Shown here piece by piece: positions 1-6,275 of a DNA stretch of 6,853 bases. The stretch spans positions 1-6,853 of the forward strand of contig DFBQ01000164.1 of NCBI GenBank assembly GCA_002367355.1. The letters run 5' to 3'. The DNA comes from Deltaproteobacteria bacterium UBA3076 (GTDB lineage Bacteria > Desulfobacterota > Dissulfuribacteria > Dissulfuribacterales > UBA3076). The notes under the pieces were generated by a model that worked only from the letters and a program-made list of their open reading frames with translations, did no database searches and was not told the origin of the DNA. Position numbers and translations under genes: made by a program. Positions within the stretch are counted from its first letter, which is position 1, and the number at the start of each line of letters is the position of its first letter.

Positions 1-1
1 C

Positions 2-40
2 TTCGAAGAGCAGGGGTTCGAGCGTATTCCGCTCATTTGA
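2..40 (+). CDS. Possible 3' end of a plus-strand gene entering from the left (12 codons)
   Basis: Reading from base 2 gives FEEQGFERIPLI followed by a TGA at 38-40. This looks like an ordinary protein C-terminus, but 12 residues cannot identify a family. Support is indirect: the next 257 bases are full of hairpins, including one with a plus-strand T-run (255-288), as expected downstream of a gene that converges on the minus-strand operon. The other two plus frames are also open at the window edge, one as far as about position 317, so the frame is not certain. Those longer frames run through the hairpins and the terminator and give no protein-like sequence. Confidence 0.3.
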   Translation, partial: FEEQGFERIPLI

Positions 41-65
41 ACACGACAAATACCTGGCTGAAGCG

Positions 66-100
66 CAAGTGCAACGCACCTCCAAGGTGCGTTGCGCTTG
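66..100. repeat. Strong 16-bp inverted repeat (hairpin) without T-run
   Basis: Arms 66-81 and 85-100 pair along 16 positions with one T·G wobble (70 with 96), leaving a 3-base loop CCA. No T-run follows on either strand, so it is not a typical rho-independent terminator. It lies 25 bases after the putative stop at 38-40. It could be a stabilising 3' hairpin, a REP-like dispersed element, or a processing site. The symmetry is seen directly; the role is unknown. Confidence 0.6.
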
Positions 101-129
101 GATGCGCGGGCGTTGGCAGAATCCGAAAC

Positions 130-145
130 TTGGACAGGTGTCCAA
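130..145. repeat. Palindrome 1 of a tandem pair, TTGGACAGGTGTCCAA
   Basis: A perfect 7-bp inverted repeat around a GG centre. As RNA it would fold into a 6-bp stem with an AGGU tetraloop. A second copy lies exactly 24 bases to the right and differs by a symmetrical, pairing-preserving exchange (GGAC/GTCC becomes GGTC/GACC). It could be an operator half of a dimeric regulator pair, a recombination or replication site, or an RNA hairpin. No regulated start codon lies close by, which argues against a simple operator. Confidence 0.7.
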
Positions 146-153
146 TCTTCTTC

Positions 154-169
154 TTGGTCAGGTGACCAA
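154..169. repeat. Palindrome 2 of a tandem pair, TTGGTCAGGTGACCAA
   Basis: A perfect 7-bp inverted repeat with the same GG centre and same AGGT middle as the copy at 130-145, separated from it by the 8 bases TCTTCTTC. The two copies differ only at the symmetrical A/T position, so both arms have changed together. This suggests that the dyad or stem itself is maintained. Function not recognised. Confidence 0.7.
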
Positions 170-185
170 TTCCTTTGGCACATAC

Positions 186-220
186 AAAAAGCCACCTGTG
201 CGGTTGACGCAGGTGGCTTT
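186..220 (-). terminator. Rho-independent terminator of the restriction operon
   Basis: Bases 188-200 pair with 208-220 (GC-rich core GCCACCTG against CAGGTGGC, then a T·G wobble and one more pair), closing a 7-base loop. On the minus strand the stem is followed directly by TTTTT (190-186), the classic arrangement. It lies about 78 bases after the stop of the last operon gene (298). On the plus strand the stem is followed by a looser pyrimidine tract (TTTCTCTCTTT), so it may act weakly in both directions. Confidence 0.75.
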
Positions 221-254
221 CTCTCTTTCAGCCCTCTGCAAATCATGCACCGAC

Positions 255-288
255 AACACGACTGGGGGAGATCGCTGGTCGTGTTTTT
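255..288 (+). terminator. Terminator-like hairpin with plus-strand T-run
   Basis: AACACGAC (255-262) pairs with GTCGTGTT (278-285), leaving a loop of about 15 bases. On the plus strand the stem runs into TTTTT (284-288); on the minus strand no T-run follows. The large loop makes it weaker than the neighbouring hairpin. It would stop plus-strand transcripts from the left just before they run antisense into the operon. The alternative is a 3' end-protecting hairpin of the minus-strand mRNA. Confidence 0.4.
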
Positions 289-297
289 CATGTCACG

Positions 298-1575
298 TCA
301 CGCCCGCAGCCGCTTGATTTGTGGCTTCAGAGCTTTCTCCAGGCGCACCATCGCGTCTATCATCGCTTCCTGGATTTCTGGCCAGTCGTCTCGGTCGGCC
401 AGGCCACCCAGGGTCAAGAGGTGGCGGATGCGACAGGCCCGACGGTCGTCGAGCCGTTGCCACTCGAGCGGTTCACCAAAGACTGCCTCGGTTTTCTTTT
501 TACTGGCAAGGAGCTGGTCAAAAATGCGTTTATTCACTTCTGCCTCGCCTTGGTCAATGTATAGCTCAACCTGAGCATCACCCATGCGGATGACATAGGT
601 AAACGCGAGCCCACCCTTTCCGGCTCCAGCAGCGATCCAGTGATCTTTGCCCGGACGGATGCGCGCGTGCAGGCTGGTGCGCTTCTTCGCCTGCTCCAAC
701 AGTTGTTCCCAGAACTCCAGCCTCAGTACGTGGCGCGGAGCCAATTCTTGCCGCCGCTCACCCTCTGACAGCAATTGAAGAAGAGAGTCAATTAGGCGAA
801 TGAACAGTCGCATTGTGTCTTCAGGGTACTCAATCAGCTTATGCATTGGGGGGTTCCTGATAAACTGCATAGCTCCACGGTAGAGCATTCTCACCCCCTC
901 TTGTTCACCCCGATGCGTACTGAATATGAGCATCCCTGTCTCTGGAGCAAGAACTGCATCAACCAGCTTCACCCCGTGCAGCGTGCGGTCAACTCCACCT
1001 GCGCCCCAGAGTCTATCTTCGAGCACTACAGCAGCTTCCCTGATCACCGTGTCCGAGGGTGCAGAGCCCAACCTAGACAATCGTTCCTTCAGGACTTCAT
1101 CGGTGATCTCATCCAAGACTGAAGGTCTCTTCTCGAGCTCCGCGTGTAACCTCTCGTTCTCTTGCTCAAGTGCTCTGACTCGTTTCTCATGTTCCTGGAG
1201 TCTTTTCTGCCAATCCCCTTCGTGCTTCTGGATGACTCGAAGGATGTCATCTGTCAAGGATGACCTTCCCCCGTGTTCGTAGATGGGTGGAGGATCGTTC
1301 TCCGGGTCATAGAGGCGAAAGTGGCTTCTGCCGCTTTTGTCTACCTTGAAAAAGAGGTCGTCGTCTGTTGGCTTGGCGCCGTAATGGACCCGGCTCGGTG
1401 CATTTGTTGATAGCCGGGTTAGATTGGCAGAGACAGTACTCCTTTTGATCTTCGGATAGCGCTCAGCGAACCAAGCCACGACCTGATCCTTGGAAAGAAT
1501 CTCACCTTTCTCGAGCCCAAGATCCTCTACCATATCGTACATCAGTTGCCAAGTTGGTTTATCGTAAATCATCAT
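298..1575 (-). CDS. Type III restriction-associated protein: winged-helix-like, coiled coil, HEPN (Ymh)-like and DUF4268-like domains
   Basis: A 425-residue cytosolic protein, third gene of the mod-res operon, 45 nt after res. Seen: residues 1-99 resemble the small helix-turn-helix-like domain (DUF7669 type) found at the front of restriction-related proteins. Residues about 111-150 are charged and heptad-like, a probable coiled coil. Residues about 152-270 match the pattern of the Ymh/TIGR02391 family, with LYRGAMQFIRNPPMH at 231-245. R240-N241-x3-H245 is the HEPN ribonuclease motif. Residues about 281-423 resemble DUF4268 (FWEQLLEQAKKR, VELYID, NKRIFDQLLASKK). No signal peptide or membrane segment is visible. 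I chose the ATG at 1575 because AGGAGGT (1591-1585) sits 9 nt upstream; a TTG at 1596 would lie upstream of that site. Inferred role: accessory or back-up effector of the restriction system, possibly an RNase that acts when restriction fails. Domain calls are by eye; the biochemical function is unproven. Confidence 0.85.
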   Translation of the reverse strand: MMIYDKPTWQLMYDMVEDLGLEKGEILSKDQVVAWFAERYPKIKRSTVSANLTRLSTNAPSRVHYGAKPTDDDLFFKVDKSGRSHFRLYDPENDPPPIYEHGGRSSLTDDILRVIQKHEGDWQKRLQEHEKRVRALEQENERLHAELEKRPSVLDEITDEVLKERLSRLGSAPSDTVIREAAVVLEDRLWGAGGVDRTLHGVKLVDAVLAPETGMLIFSTHRGEQEGVRMLYRGAMQFIRNPPMHKLIEYPEDTMRLFIRLIDSLLQLLSEGERRQELAPRHVLRLEFWEQLLEQAKKRTSLHARIRPGKDHWIAAGAGKGGLAFTYVIRMGDAQVELYIDQGEAEVNKRIFDQLLASKKKTEAVFGEPLEWQRLDDRRACRIRHLLTLGGLADRDDWPEIQEAMIDAMVRLEKALKPQIKRLRA

Positions 1576-1584
1576 TGTGTTCTT

Positions 1585-1591
1585 ACCTCCT
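1585..1591 (-). promoter_or_regulatory. Strong Shine-Dalgarno site of the accessory gene
   Basis: The minus strand reads AGGAGGT, then 9 bases, then ATGATG. It fixes the start at 1575 and rules out the upstream TTG (1596-1594). It is a far better site than those in front of mod or res, so the accessory protein may be translated independently of res and more efficiently. Confidence 0.8.
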
Positions 1592-1620
1592 AGCAACGGC
1601 CATCACGGCACGACCGCCAG

Positions 1621-4251
1621 TTACCCAACAGCTTCCGTCTCTAGGCTGTATAAGATGTTCCTAAATCTGTCTTCAAACTCCTGCTTCCTCAATTCCTCGT
1701 TATAGAACGGCAATCCCACCAGCTTAAATTCTCGATTCTCAAACATGACAGTGATCTTGTGTCCGGCCTCGATTTGCTTTAGAAAGTATTCCTTCCATTG
1801 GTCATTGGCAATGAGATGTGAGCCTTTGGGCTCAATGAAGAGTTGATGGACCAAGGATCTCCCCGTGGTCTTTTCGGTGAGGAATAAGACAAAATCCGGC
1901 TCAAAGGGGCGGCCATGGGCGAAGTTGTAGAGTTGGAAGAGCTTTTGGTTGCGTAGCAGGTAGACGTCGGTGTAGCGGTCGCGCAGGGTGTCAATCTGGT
2001 TCTGGATGAATCTGATCAGCGCTTTTTCCTCTGTTGTCCCATAATTCTCATCGTACACGTACCAATCTTCCTGGCTCAGGTTTGCGCTGAACTTCTCATC
2101 GGTCCGCATACCGACGCCCCGCCCATAGCTCGCGCCGGGCGTGACGTAGACGTTGAAGGTTTTGTCTTTGACGCAGTGCTGGACGGCCTCTGGCTTGAAC
2201 TCTCTGGTGCCGATGTGCGTCGCCGTGCCGCTTTTGATGGCGGCGGCAAGGTTTTGCAGCACGTCCAAGGCTATGTTGAGTCGGTCTTGACTGCTCAAGG
2301 ACGTCAGTTGGGCCGGGGTGCCGGTGACATCTACCTTGATCTGAGCCAGATAGTCCTCAGACGTGATAAAGTGGCTGATGGATGGAAGATGCGGGAAGTA
2401 GGTCTTGAGGTTATCGAACCGGTAGAACTTGAGCCTGGCGAGGGCAGCGCGGAGGAGGTGCCGGCCAAAGCCCTTCAGAGCAACCGTCGCCGTGCGGGTC
2501 TCTGCGCCGCCGATGTCGTCAACCTTGAGGTCATCCAAGATAGTGATTTCCCGCGTGTAGCCGGTGTGCAGGGAATAGGCGTACCGTGGCGGAATGAGCG
2601 CGTCCTGAAGGGCGAAAACATCAGCGTTATCGTTGCGCACCCGTTGGTTGACAAAGATGAGACCGTCTTGCCAGAAGCTACTCTGTTTGAAGCTGTCCTT
2701 GATATTGAGACGGAGCTGCAGGGCAGGTTGTTCTGGCATAATGCCGGTTTCTCGAAGCGCCTGGTGAAGTTCCTGGATGTAGCGGGGATTGTGCGCGCTG
2801 TGATAGTAGAGTTCTTCCAGCACGCGAAGTTGGTTGTCCAGGTCTTCATCGTACTTGCGCTTGTAGCGCGGCTGCTCCGGCGTGAGTTGGAAGGGAAAGT
2901 AACGCGCCCCACGCCCGATGAGCTGCGCTTCGGCGATGGTGGTTTTGCCGGGCTTGCCGTGCTTGGCATCGCGGGTATTGTAGAGGCGCACGATGTCGAA
3001 GAGATTGAGCACGTCCCAGCCTTCGTTGAGCTTATCCACTGCAAAGACCACGCGGATTTCGTTGTCACGGTCTTCCAGGGAATTGACGAGGAGTTGTTTT
3101 TCTTTGCTTTCCGATTTTGAGTTCACCGTTAGACACTTTTCTGGAGCGAACTCCACTCTTATTTCCTGAGCTAGATTCTCTAGGGAGATGTCTTGGTCTT
3201 CAAAGTAAGCAAAGGCCCGCTGGGTGATGGGGGACAGGGTTGTGTTTTTGATCTTCTGTAACCGGGCTGCCGTTAAACCCTCGATGGCTTGATGAAACGT
3301 CTCTCCAAACTCCTCTGATTTATAGATGAATCTTGATTTCATGAGAACAACGGGTTTGAGATGAAGCCTGTTGGTCTCGGCGACTTTGCGGCGGTATTGA
3401 CTAACGACAATGGCTTGCAAAGCTCTGTCCAACGGTGGCAAGTCGGCCTGCAAAGTTTTGACCTCTTTGGAGAATCCATCAAGGCGAAACTCCTTGAGTG
3501 AATATTGGTAGAGGATCTTGTCGTGGTACTTCTCTGCCACGGCAGGGTGGCTGAGTTCGACGGTGGCGGTGAATTCCAACAGGAGGTTTTCGGGGTTGGC
3601 GCGGAAGATGCGATTGACGGTAGCTTCCCAGGTGTTGATGTTTTCGGTCTCTTCTTTGCTGCGTTTGCTTTTGCTTTTGGTGAAGGCGTTGATATGGTGG
3701 GCTTCATCGGAGATGAGCACAATCTTCTTGTCTTCAAAATCCTCATAGGTGAGGGCGTTTTCCCGGGGCGTGTTGAGGCTGGAATGCAAACCCTGGATGG
3801 TGCTGAATAGAATGTTGATGTCCTGCGGGTTGGTGGCCTGGAAGTTGTCAACAGACTGTATTCTGACGCGGCGGGCGTCAACTCTAAGCGCGGGGGCGAA
3901 AAGATACTTGGACGATTGAGGGTTGAGGAAGTTGTCCTTGGTCTTTTCGATGATGTTGGTGCTGTTGACGAAAAAGATGAAGTTGCGGTAGCCCTGCTGA
4001 TAGAGGTGGAGCATGACGGCGGCCATGATAAGCGTCTTGCCGCTGCCCGTCGCCATGTGGAAGAGTAGTTGGGTGGGTTTGATCCGTCCCTGATAGTCGG
4101 TGACGTAAAGTATGAAGCGGGACAGGGCTTCTTTTTGGTATTCCCGCAAGAGGAAAGCTGGGTTGAGATTGCCAGTGATGACCTCCGGCATCTCGGTTTT
4201 GAGCACGCCGTATTTGGACAGAGCATCCAATTCTTCTTTGAGGATGGGCAT
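1621..4251 (-). CDS. res: Type III restriction enzyme, Res subunit (SF2 helicase/ATPase and endonuclease)
   Basis: An 876-residue protein, in the usual 850-1000 range for Res. It forms a complex with Mod, uses ATP to communicate along DNA between unmethylated sites, and cuts nearby. Helicase motifs seen in order: Walker A MATGSGKT (66-73), DEAH box (182-185), FTAT motif III (227-230), LNEGWDV (408-414), and motif VI QLIGRGAR (443-450). After a long middle region the C-terminus carries a PD-(D/E)XK-type nuclease: FEPDFVLF with D786, then IEPKG with E807 and K809. All key residues are present, so the enzyme looks functional. The ATG lies 2 nt after the mod TGA, with only a distant GGAG upstream, so translation is probably coupled to mod; this helps keep cutting activity dependent on the protective methylase. 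Long open frames on the plus strand opposite this gene are shadows. Confidence 0.95.
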   Translation of the reverse strand: MPILKEELDALSKYGVLKTEMPEVITGNLNPAFLLREYQKEALSRFILYVTDYQGRIKPTQLLFHMATGSGKTLIMAAVMLHLYQQGYRNFIFFVNSTNIIEKTKDNFLNPQSSKYLFAPALRVDARRVRIQSVDNFQATNPQDINILFSTIQGLHSSLNTPRENALTYEDFEDKKIVLISDEAHHINAFTKSKSKRSKEETENINTWEATVNRIFRANPENLLLEFTATVELSHPAVAEKYHDKILYQYSLKEFRLDGFSKEVKTLQADLPPLDRALQAIVVSQYRRKVAETNRLHLKPVVLMKSRFIYKSEEFGETFHQAIEGLTAARLQKIKNTTLSPITQRAFAYFEDQDISLENLAQEIRVEFAPEKCLTVNSKSESKEKQLLVNSLEDRDNEIRVVFAVDKLNEGWDVLNLFDIVRLYNTRDAKHGKPGKTTIAEAQLIGRGARYFPFQLTPEQPRYKRKYDEDLDNQLRVLEELYYHSAHNPRYIQELHQALRETGIMPEQPALQLRLNIKDSFKQSSFWQDGLIFVNQRVRNDNADVFALQDALIPPRYAYSLHTGYTREITILDDLKVDDIGGAETRTATVALKGFGRHLLRAALARLKFYRFDNLKTYFPHLPSISHFITSEDYLAQIKVDVTGTPAQLTSLSSQDRLNIALDVLQNLAAAIKSGTATHIGTREFKPEAVQHCVKDKTFNVYVTPGASYGRGVGMRTDEKFSANLSQEDWYVYDENYGTTEEKALIRFIQNQIDTLRDRYTDVYLLRNQKLFQLYNFAHGRPFEPDFVLFLTEKTTGRSLVHQLFIEPKGSHLIANDQWKEYFLKQIEAGHKITVMFENREFKLVGLPFYNEELRKQEFEDRFRNILYSLETEAVG

Positions 4252-4253
4252 AG

Positions 4254-6161
4254 TCAGTCTTGCTCCGTGCTGTAAAACTGCTGGTTAAGACGTTTATCTT
4301 CGTCGCTTACCTGGTAGTCAGCGTCGTCGATTTCGCTGAGGTTCACGTAGAGTTGGTTCTTATCCAGGACCTCGAGCAAGAAACGCTTCTGGTCGGCAAG
4401 GCTCAACTGTGCGAATTCCTCGGCGTGTTCATTAAACTGGTCGAAGTCCACTTTGTAGCTGAGGAAGGCTTTGGCCCGGAGCGTTTCCCAGAGGGCCTGG
4501 AGTTCCTCGGCGGTCTGCGCGGCCTGGATTTGTTCGACGTAGCGAGTGTTCCACTGCATCAGATCACAGGTGACGAAGCTGCCACCCCCCTGCCAGCCTA
4601 CCGCTTTGGAGATGCCGCTTTGCTGCCCGCCGATGACATTCTTGAGGCGGACGATGCTATCGTTTTCACCGTACTCCAACTGCTCGATACCAATGTACTG
4701 GCGCCCCATCTTATGAGCGACGGCAGTGGTGGTGCCTGAACCCAAAAAGAAATCGAGGACGATGTCGGTTTCTTGGGTTAACCACCCAAGTATTCGCTGT
4801 AGAATTCCCTCATTCTTCTCGTGTTCGAAGTTCGTTACTCGTCCTGCTACACTCAAGTCCATCCAGCTTTCACTTAGAAGTATCTCCGATCGAGCGGGAA
4901 TATAATGTTCCGGCTTCCCAGTTTTGCTAAGTCTGACTAGTTCAAAATGCTTGTAGTCTGAAATTCCCTCTTGCTGGATGTATTCATGATAGAACTTGTC
5001 TATTACGGAATCGTCAAGTTCTTGCTCAGTAACGCCGTTTGATTTGATGAATTCAATCAGTGTTTTGTAATTCCCAACAGCTCGATACGTTCTTTCCCTT
5101 GACCATCTCCATTGTCCAGTCTTCGGCGTTATCCCAAATAGCTGAAAGCGCATTGTGGGGCGATCTGTTCCACGCCAGTGATTGTTCCAAGAGCTTGATA
5201 ATTCAGTGCCCAATTCTTTGAATAGATTAGGCATCCTGGTTATCGTTTTCTTGCTGTAGAGAAGTATTGAGTCATAACCAGCGTTAAGCTGCTGAACGGT
5301 TTCAAATTGCTTTTGCAGGCTTTTTGTTCCCTTCTTGACAATTATCGCGTTTCTGAAGTTGTTCCTTCCAAAAACTTCATCACTGAGAACCTTGAGATAT
5401 GCTAATTCCTTGTTGTCTATTTGGATAAGAATCACTCCATCATCCCTCAATAAACCCCGCGCTACCTCCAGGCGGTTCTTCATGAAGGTCAGCCACGTGG
5501 AATGATTGAAGCGATCGTTATAGCCAAAGCTGTCATCGCCGGTATTGTAGGGCGGGTCGATGTATATGAGCTTCACCCCGCCCCGAAAGCGGGGCAGCAA
5601 GGAATGGAGTGCCAGCAGGTTGTTGCCTTTGATAATCAAGTTATCGGTATCCGCGATCTCCGTCACTGGGTGTTTACCATTGGCATCTATGCGCCGGAAG
5701 TTAGTGAGCACCTTAGGGTCTAGCAGCCGGTCGATGTCGTCGGGGGCCAGGGCGACGTTCCAGAAGACCTCATCGCGTCTGGCGTCTTCTTCAGTCTGCC
5801 CGCCTTCCAGGACGCAGTCCTTGTAGGGCCAAACCAGCACCACGTCGTGGTGACGGCTGAGGTATGTCGTGCCACTGTCACCGGTGAGTCCGATCTTGTT
5901 CTTGAATGAGGTGTAGGAATCGGGCAAAAAGGCTTTGTTGCTCACAAACTGTAGAAACTTCTGTTTATCGAAGACCAGCACGCCGTCAATATCGGCGAAG
6001 AAGTGCTGCCGCAGCCGGGGATGGGAGAGCAGCAGTTTAATGAGGTCCTCATCCAACTTGATGGCCAACTCGATGATCTTGTTTTTCAAGAGCTCATCCT
6101 CAACCATCAGCCGGTCGTCTTGCTTGAGTAGTTCTTTTAAGTCATGGAGTAGATTCTGCAT
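4254..6161 (-). CDS. mod: Type III DNA-methyltransferase, Mod subunit (adenine-specific, beta class)
   Basis: A 635-residue protein that methylates adenine using S-adenosylmethionine, protects host DNA and gives the Mod-Res complex its sequence specificity. Seen (numbered from the ATG at 6161): NLIIKGNNLLALHSL (174-188), catalytic DPPY in IYIDPPYNTG (199-208), and the SAM-binding DFFLGSGTT (470-478). Motif IV precedes motif I, the order of the beta class; DPPY indicates N6-adenine methylation. Residues about 269-444 between them should hold the target-recognition domain, and this stretch has clearly lower GC than the rest. An ATG at 6239 is in frame, but the 26 added residues have no ribosome site and are not protein-family-like. 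AAGGGG lies 8 nt before 6161, and MQNLLHDLKELLKQDDR is a typical start for this family. The recognised DNA sequence cannot be read from the protein. Confidence 0.94.
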   Translation of the reverse strand: MQNLLHDLKELLKQDDRLMVEDELLKNKIIELAIKLDEDLIKLLLSHPRLRQHFFADIDGVLVFDKQKFLQFVSNKAFLPDSYTSFKNKIGLTGDSGTTYLSRHHDVVLVWPYKDCVLEGGQTEEDARRDEVFWNVALAPDDIDRLLDPKVLTNFRRIDANGKHPVTEIADTDNLIIKGNNLLALHSLLPRFRGGVKLIYIDPPYNTGDDSFGYNDRFNHSTWLTFMKNRLEVARGLLRDDGVILIQIDNKELAYLKVLSDEVFGRNNFRNAIIVKKGTKSLQKQFETVQQLNAGYDSILLYSKKTITRMPNLFKELGTELSSSWNNHWRGTDRPTMRFQLFGITPKTGQWRWSRERTYRAVGNYKTLIEFIKSNGVTEQELDDSVIDKFYHEYIQQEGISDYKHFELVRLSKTGKPEHYIPARSEILLSESWMDLSVAGRVTNFEHEKNEGILQRILGWLTQETDIVLDFFLGSGTTTAVAHKMGRQYIGIEQLEYGENDSIVRLKNVIGGQQSGISKAVGWQGGGSFVTCDLMQWNTRYVEQIQAAQTAEELQALWETLRAKAFLSYKVDFDQFNEHAEEFAQLSLADQKRFLLEVLDKNQLYVNLSEIDDADYQVSDEDKRLNQQFYSTEQD

Positions 6162-6169
6162 GTTGGAAA

Positions 6170-6175
6170 CCCCTT
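6170..6175 (-). promoter_or_regulatory. Probable ribosome binding site of mod
   Basis: The minus strand reads AAGGGG followed by 8 bases and ATG (6161). It is not a perfect Shine-Dalgarno site, but it is the only purine-rich match near any of the in-frame ATGs (6239, 6218, 6161), so it decides the start of mod. Confidence 0.55.
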
Positions 6176-6246
6176 CGCAATTCAAGAGCAGTGCGTTTTC
6201 CTCATTATGTGGTCTCATTTTAGGCTGCACTGACGGCATGGAGCTG

Positions 6247-6261
6247 AGCCGCCGCGCGGCT
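6247..6261. repeat. Small GC-only hairpin between the Ntn-hydrolase-like gene and mod
   Basis: AGCCGC (6247-6252) pairs with GCGGCT (6256-6261) around a 3-base loop. It lies 15 bases after the stop of the upstream minus-strand gene. No T-run follows on the minus strand, so it is not a standard terminator; it may slow or pause transcription, or be a chance GC palindrome. The rest of the 114-base gap (6162-6275) holds only the mod ribosome site and a TAAAAT box (minus strand, 6222-6217) with no credible -35 partner. Confidence 0.35.
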
Positions 6262-6275
6262 TGCGCATGGGAAAG

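Noticed and set aside
69..574. Plus-strand open frames of 82 and 160 codons across the left non-coding region and the accessory gene's end
   Set aside because: They run through the hairpins, the terminator and antisense to the accessory gene. Their translations are low-complexity with no family likeness and no ribosome site.
1576..1596. TTG start at 1596 for the accessory gene
   Set aside because: It would lie upstream of the AGGAGGT site (1591-1585), which is ideally placed for the ATG at 1575.
2176..3120. 314-codon plus-strand open frame opposite res
   Set aside because: It lies wholly antisense to the helicase gene, whose motifs are clear. The translation has no recognisable domain, and it looks like a shadow of the res codons.
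6204..6222. Promoter boxes TAAAAT and CATAAT (minus strand) in front of mod
   Set aside because: Neither has a -35 hexamer at 16-18 bases resembling TTGACA, so a mod promoter cannot be claimed from these alone.
6162..6239. Longer mod start at ATG 6239 (26 extra residues)
   Set aside because: No Shine-Dalgarno site precedes it. The extra residues do not look like the family's N-terminus, while 6161 has AAGGGG at 8 nt and a family-typical start.
4254..6239. Phase-variation repeats in mod, common in type III systems of pathogens
   Set aside because: I looked for tandem short repeats or long homopolymers within the gene and its 5' region and found none.
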